Source: Diphasiastrum complanatum (lineage: Eukaryota; Streptophyta; Lycopodiopsida; Lycopodiales; Lycopodiaceae). Taken from it: 64,000 bases of DNA. Location: positions 13,151,543-13,215,542 of the forward strand of contig CM055100.1 in assembly GCA_029204225.1 (NCBI GenBank). The letters are read 5' to 3'. Below are positions 60,971-64,000 of the stretch, piece after piece. How positions within the stretch are numbered: the stretch's first letter is position 1; the number at the start of each line of letters is the position of its first letter. Position numbers and translations under genes: made by a program. The notes beneath the pieces were generated by a model. That model saw only the letters and a program-made list of their open reading frames with translations. It ran no database searches and had not been told where the DNA came from.

Positions 60971-61769
60971 GCCATCTTTTGATTTATGTTGCAGATGTCA
61001 TTGAGGCAATGCATGCTTTTCCAAAATCCCACGCATTACGGCCAGCCCTTTCAAAGAATGTCCACTTTGTTTGAATGTGCTGGTGTTTCCATCAAACTTG
61101 TACACAATGGAATAACGTGCCTCAGCAATTACTTGCCAAAAAGTTCCATGAGAGATTCCCAATAGATTCTGATATGCTTTTATGCATATAGCTTTACCAT
61201 CCAACATAGGTTTGAAGCGGAAGTTGGGTTTCTCCAAAATATCAAACATTGCGTCTGACATTTCTCATCTATGAAAAAAATATTTGAACATCTGCATTTT
61301 CTCCACACACCTAGTCACAAGTCTTCACATTCTTTGTAGGTAATTTGTCGAATGCACAACTTACTACGACAAGGTTTCATTGACGTTTCCCTTATATTTT
61401 CTTACGATAAAACATATTCTACCTTTTTTGGTGCAACATAAGCAAGCACACGTTTTCTTTTGAAACTCTGAATAGTTCCAAAGGATGTTGGACATACTTG
61501 AGGCTCTCTTTGTAGATCTTCTAAAATTTCATCTGCTTGTGACCATCTTGATCTTGTAGGATCAGTTGTCATATTAGCATCATATAATATGTTGCTTGTG
61601 TAATCATGTTTATCAAAATCGAATTTCGAAAAATCTGAATTACATCGGGTGGATGCATTTGCACTTGCAAAAATTGACGATTTTGGTGTATGTTTTGTTT
61701 CAATGTTGATTTCAGAATGATGTCTTTTATTTTTGTTATTATCAACAGCCTCTCCAACATGCTCCACAC

Positions 61770-62090
61770 CTGTAAGAATATCCGAGTTATATGTTGATGT
61801 AGATGTATTAGTACGAGTGACTACATTCTCGACATCTGTCAAGATATCCGAATTATAGCTACTTGTTCTTGACAAATTACCGATCATGAAAATTATCTTC
61901 GATTTTTGTCAAGGTATCCGATTTATAGTTATTTGATCTTGACATATTACGACCTTGAGAAATATCTTCGATTCCCGTCAAGATATCCGAGTTATAGTTA
62001 CTTGATATTATTGTATTGCAATCAGCAGATATGTTTTCAACATCTACTGATCTTATCGATATTTTTTGGATGCTACCCCTTTTTGAACCA
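61770..62090. repeat. Coding tandem repeat of about 70 bp in copy 2
   Basis: atatccga(g/a)ttatag words recur at about 61,778, 61,844, 61,916 and 61,986, encoding YNSDILTG-like units on the minus strand. Confidence 0.75.
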
Positions 62091-62459
62091 CAATGATGGC
62101 CCAATATTTTCTTCATGTTGTTCCTATTTGAACGTTTAGAATAATACGTAAAGCACTCACTTAATGGTTCAGCAAATGATACATGTTTTCTCTAGTGCAA
62201 AGATAGTTTTGACAAACACCAGATTATTGTTTGATTTTGCATGTATAAAGAGTCTCCGTCATCTGTCATGGCATTCACAACATTTCCTTCTGTTGTAATT
62301 GAAGTCACCTTCACTATAACAAGCAAGTTTTTTTCACTGGAATAGTAGCCTTTGAATTTAGCAGTGAAAACTACCCTTCAAAATTCATACAATCAACAAC
62401 GTCATCAATGTTGTATAATGGACAGTTGGCAAGAACGAGTTTATTCATTTTGACAATAT

Positions 62460-62700
62460 TTGTATTGTCCACAAGATTTTTTTTGCAATGACATCGATGA
62501 AAATATAGCTGTAAACGTCTCTTAGGCGATCAAAATCACCGTGAGGATATGGAAAAGGACAATCTATTTCAAACAACTTTGAAATTAGAACCACACTTTA
62601 ATCCATACCAACTTCTCTAAACAAACATGTTCCACTTGATTCAGCTGCTAAGACATTTCCAAATGCAACCACTTCTTTTCTGAAAAAATAAAACAACTAA
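62460..62700 (-). pseudogene. Short coding-like fragment, possible DUF8039-like
   Basis: A minus-strand frame reads VVAFGNVLAAESSGTC, then CPFPYPHGDFDRLRDV (62,515-62,561). The VAxGxV start and the PYP block with a following helix recall, from memory, the plant transposon-associated DUF8039 domain. One stop interrupts it. It could be an upstream exon of the copy 2 transposase-like gene. Confidence 0.35.
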
Positions 62701-62865
62701 AACATCTTCTCTTGAGCAGTCCATGTAGTGACCTTGAAAAAAATCATAAGTACACTTTATGTTAGAATTTGTTATGTTATTAGAAGTATAATTAACAAAA
62801 TTATAAAACTATAATAAATTTGCAAAATTAACAAAATGAAACTGTAGTAAAATTATGAAACCTTA

Positions 62866-63055
62866 GCCCTTAGCTCTTGGCCCTTAGCTTGTGGCCCTTA
62901 ACTTGTAGCTCTTAGCCAATATCTATTGGCCATTGGCACTTGGCCCTTGCCCGTAGGCCCTTAGCCCATAGCTATTGGCCGTTGGCACTTGGCCCTTGCC
63001 CCTAGGCCCTTGCCCCTAGGCTCTTGTCTCTTAGTCCGCAACCCTTAGTCCTTGA
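62866..63055. repeat. Minisatellite of cccttagctcttggc type
   Basis: About 14 imperfect units of 12-17 bp built on ggcccttagc and ttggcccttgcccctagg. The sequence is CT-rich and not the plant telomere repeat. Confidence 0.8.
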
Positions 63056-63412
63056 TTTTTTTCATATGTTTTGTGTTTATTTGTCGTCGTTATTATTACT
63101 TTTGTATTTATTTAAAGTTTTTTACTAGTTTACAATTTCATTCATAATTTTTTTTATGTTTTTTTACATATTTATTTATTTATTTTAGGTTTTTACATTT
63201 ATGTTACAATATACATATATTAATTAAATTTTATGTCTCATTTTTTATGTTATTTTTAATTAAGGTGAAATTCTTTGAACGCTTTCTAGATTTTTTTTGT
63301 AGGATTCTAAGTTTTTTAGAGGGTTTAAGTTTGTATTACGATTTTTTTAAGATTTAACCCCATTTTTAACAATATTCCTTTTGTCTTTTTTTCTTTGTTT
63401 TTTTGAATATCT

Positions 63413-64000
63413 AGTTTTTCTACAAGTTTCAGTTCTTTGTACTTTCATTCTTTTATGTGTTTTTTAAACTATTTTGTTTCTTATTTTATTTTTTTTAATA
63501 TTTTTTTTCTGGTTTTTTGAATATTTAGTTTTTTTGACACTATTTTATTTGTGATTAGGTTTTTTTATTCTTTTATGTTTTTTTTTGTTTTTTTTTTTTT
63601 AAACTTAGTTTTTTTTACACTACTTTGTTTTTTTGGATTTTATCATTTTTTTATGTTATTTTTTGTTTTTTTGAAAAATAAGTTTTTTTACACTATTTTG
63701 TTTGTTTTAGATTTTTTTTCATTCTTTTTATGGCACCTTTTGACTTTTTTGAAAATTTAGTTTTTTTCACTATTTAGTTTTTTTTTTCTGTTTTTTCATT
63801 TTTTTTATGTTATTTTCTTTTGTGAAAATTTAATTTTTTGGACACTATTTTATTTTTTTTAAGATTTCTTCATTTTTTAAATGTTATTTTTTGGTTTTTT
63901 ATTCGAAAATTTAGTTTTTTTTTAACACTATTTTATTTTTTTAGACTTTTTAAATTTTTATGCTATTTTTTGGTTTTTTTCAGAAATTAGTTTTTTTGAC
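63413..64000. repeat. T-rich tandem repeat, period about 77 bp
   Basis: Units start ttagttttttt(gac)actattttg at 63,525, 63,605, 63,679, 63,757, 63,830, 63,911 and 63,987, with spacings 73-81. Each contains cattttttttatgttatttt. The array reaches the window end. The strand is strongly T-biased. Confidence 0.8.

Larger units (their letters stand above)
59384..62139 (-). pseudogene. DUF7869-like transposase-like gene, copy 2
   Basis: Minus strand, same block order as copy 1. N-terminal frames (62,116-61,402) carry four YNSDILTGxE repeats and a Lys/Arg-rich segment. KAICIKAYQNLLGIS (about 61,150) is the CxKAF..GIS block. FGHVK, then CKTC (about 60,760), matches the FGLVK...CSTC part of copy 1. 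IDGMDQ is at 60,584-60,601, VDNCWRENKN at 60,323-60,352 and HTHEDIDQVFS near 60,208-60,240, with the Gly before HTH changed to Val. The frame 60,088-59,831 and the last frame 59,776-59,384 include PIWVAKVANK (about 59,460-59,495), the counterpart of HPFWIAKV. Breaks occur near 61,880, 61,400-61,260, 61,010, 60,640, 60,140 and 59,800; some may be introns. The conserved acids suggest an RNase-H-fold nuclease (inference). Confidence 0.75.

Noticed and set aside
62866-63055. Telomere-like array (cccttag words)
   Set aside because: Unit length varies from 12 to 17 bp and the sequence is not CCCTAAA; it is a local minisatellite.

Overview
This window looks like a repeat-dominated nuclear segment of a large plant genome. 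The evidence is Ty1/copia elements with a TGGTATCAGAG initiator-Met primer site, Ty3/gypsy elements of Tat/Athila type, a MULE transposase with a SWIM finger, GT-AG introns and long GA/CT microsatellites. I see no intact host gene. Nearly every coding stretch is interrupted by stops or frameshifts. A fern, lycophyte or bryophyte is plausible, but that is inference.

Layout. 0.7-3.8 kb: gypsy remnant, integrase plus a downstream third ORF with a coiled coil. 4.2-6.87 kb: copia-1, from the GAG-pre-integrase domain to RNase H. 6.87-20.26 kb: apparently one older DNA element. It has a DNA N4/N6-methyltransferase-like pseudogene on the minus strand (7.1-9.2 kb) and a divergent DUF7869-like, transposase-like pseudogene on the plus strand (12.3-15.5 kb). 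It is split by copia-3 (about 9.35-12.08 kb), and its tail is split by copia-2 (15,516-20,017), which has both LTRs, a PBS, a PPT and a near-perfect target duplication. 20.3-20.6 kb: minus-strand gypsy RT fragment.

21.2-40.7 kb: two nested gypsy elements. Gypsy-A (21,851-30,392) sits inside the 5' LTR of the related gypsy-B, with a perfect AGCAT duplication, and the host LTR resumes at 30,398. Gypsy-A keeps gag and a relic of the third ORF but no pol. Gypsy-B has a gag, a pol lacking the RT core, an integrase with DD35E residues, and a long 3' ORF region. Both carry 24-26-bp minisatellites built on GATCTCGACCGA. 42.4-43.3 kb: minus-strand gag of another gypsy element.

44.5-47.9 kb: minus-strand MULE. 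48.5-49.35 kb: higher-order AT-rich repeat. 49.7-52.2 kb: multi-exon pseudogene with a ParB-like motif. 53.06-53.8 kb: fold-back repeat. 56.05-56.4 kb: kinase-like fragment abutting rearranged LTR pieces. 56.8-58.8 kb: minisatellites and two long CT tracts. 59.4-62.7 kb: second DUF7869-like gene, minus strand. 62.87-64 kb: minisatellite, then a T-rich tandem repeat of about 77 bp running off the window.

The most unusual content is the combination of bacterial-type DNA-modification domains (methyltransferase, possible ParB-like) with two copies of an uncharacterised transposase-like family.
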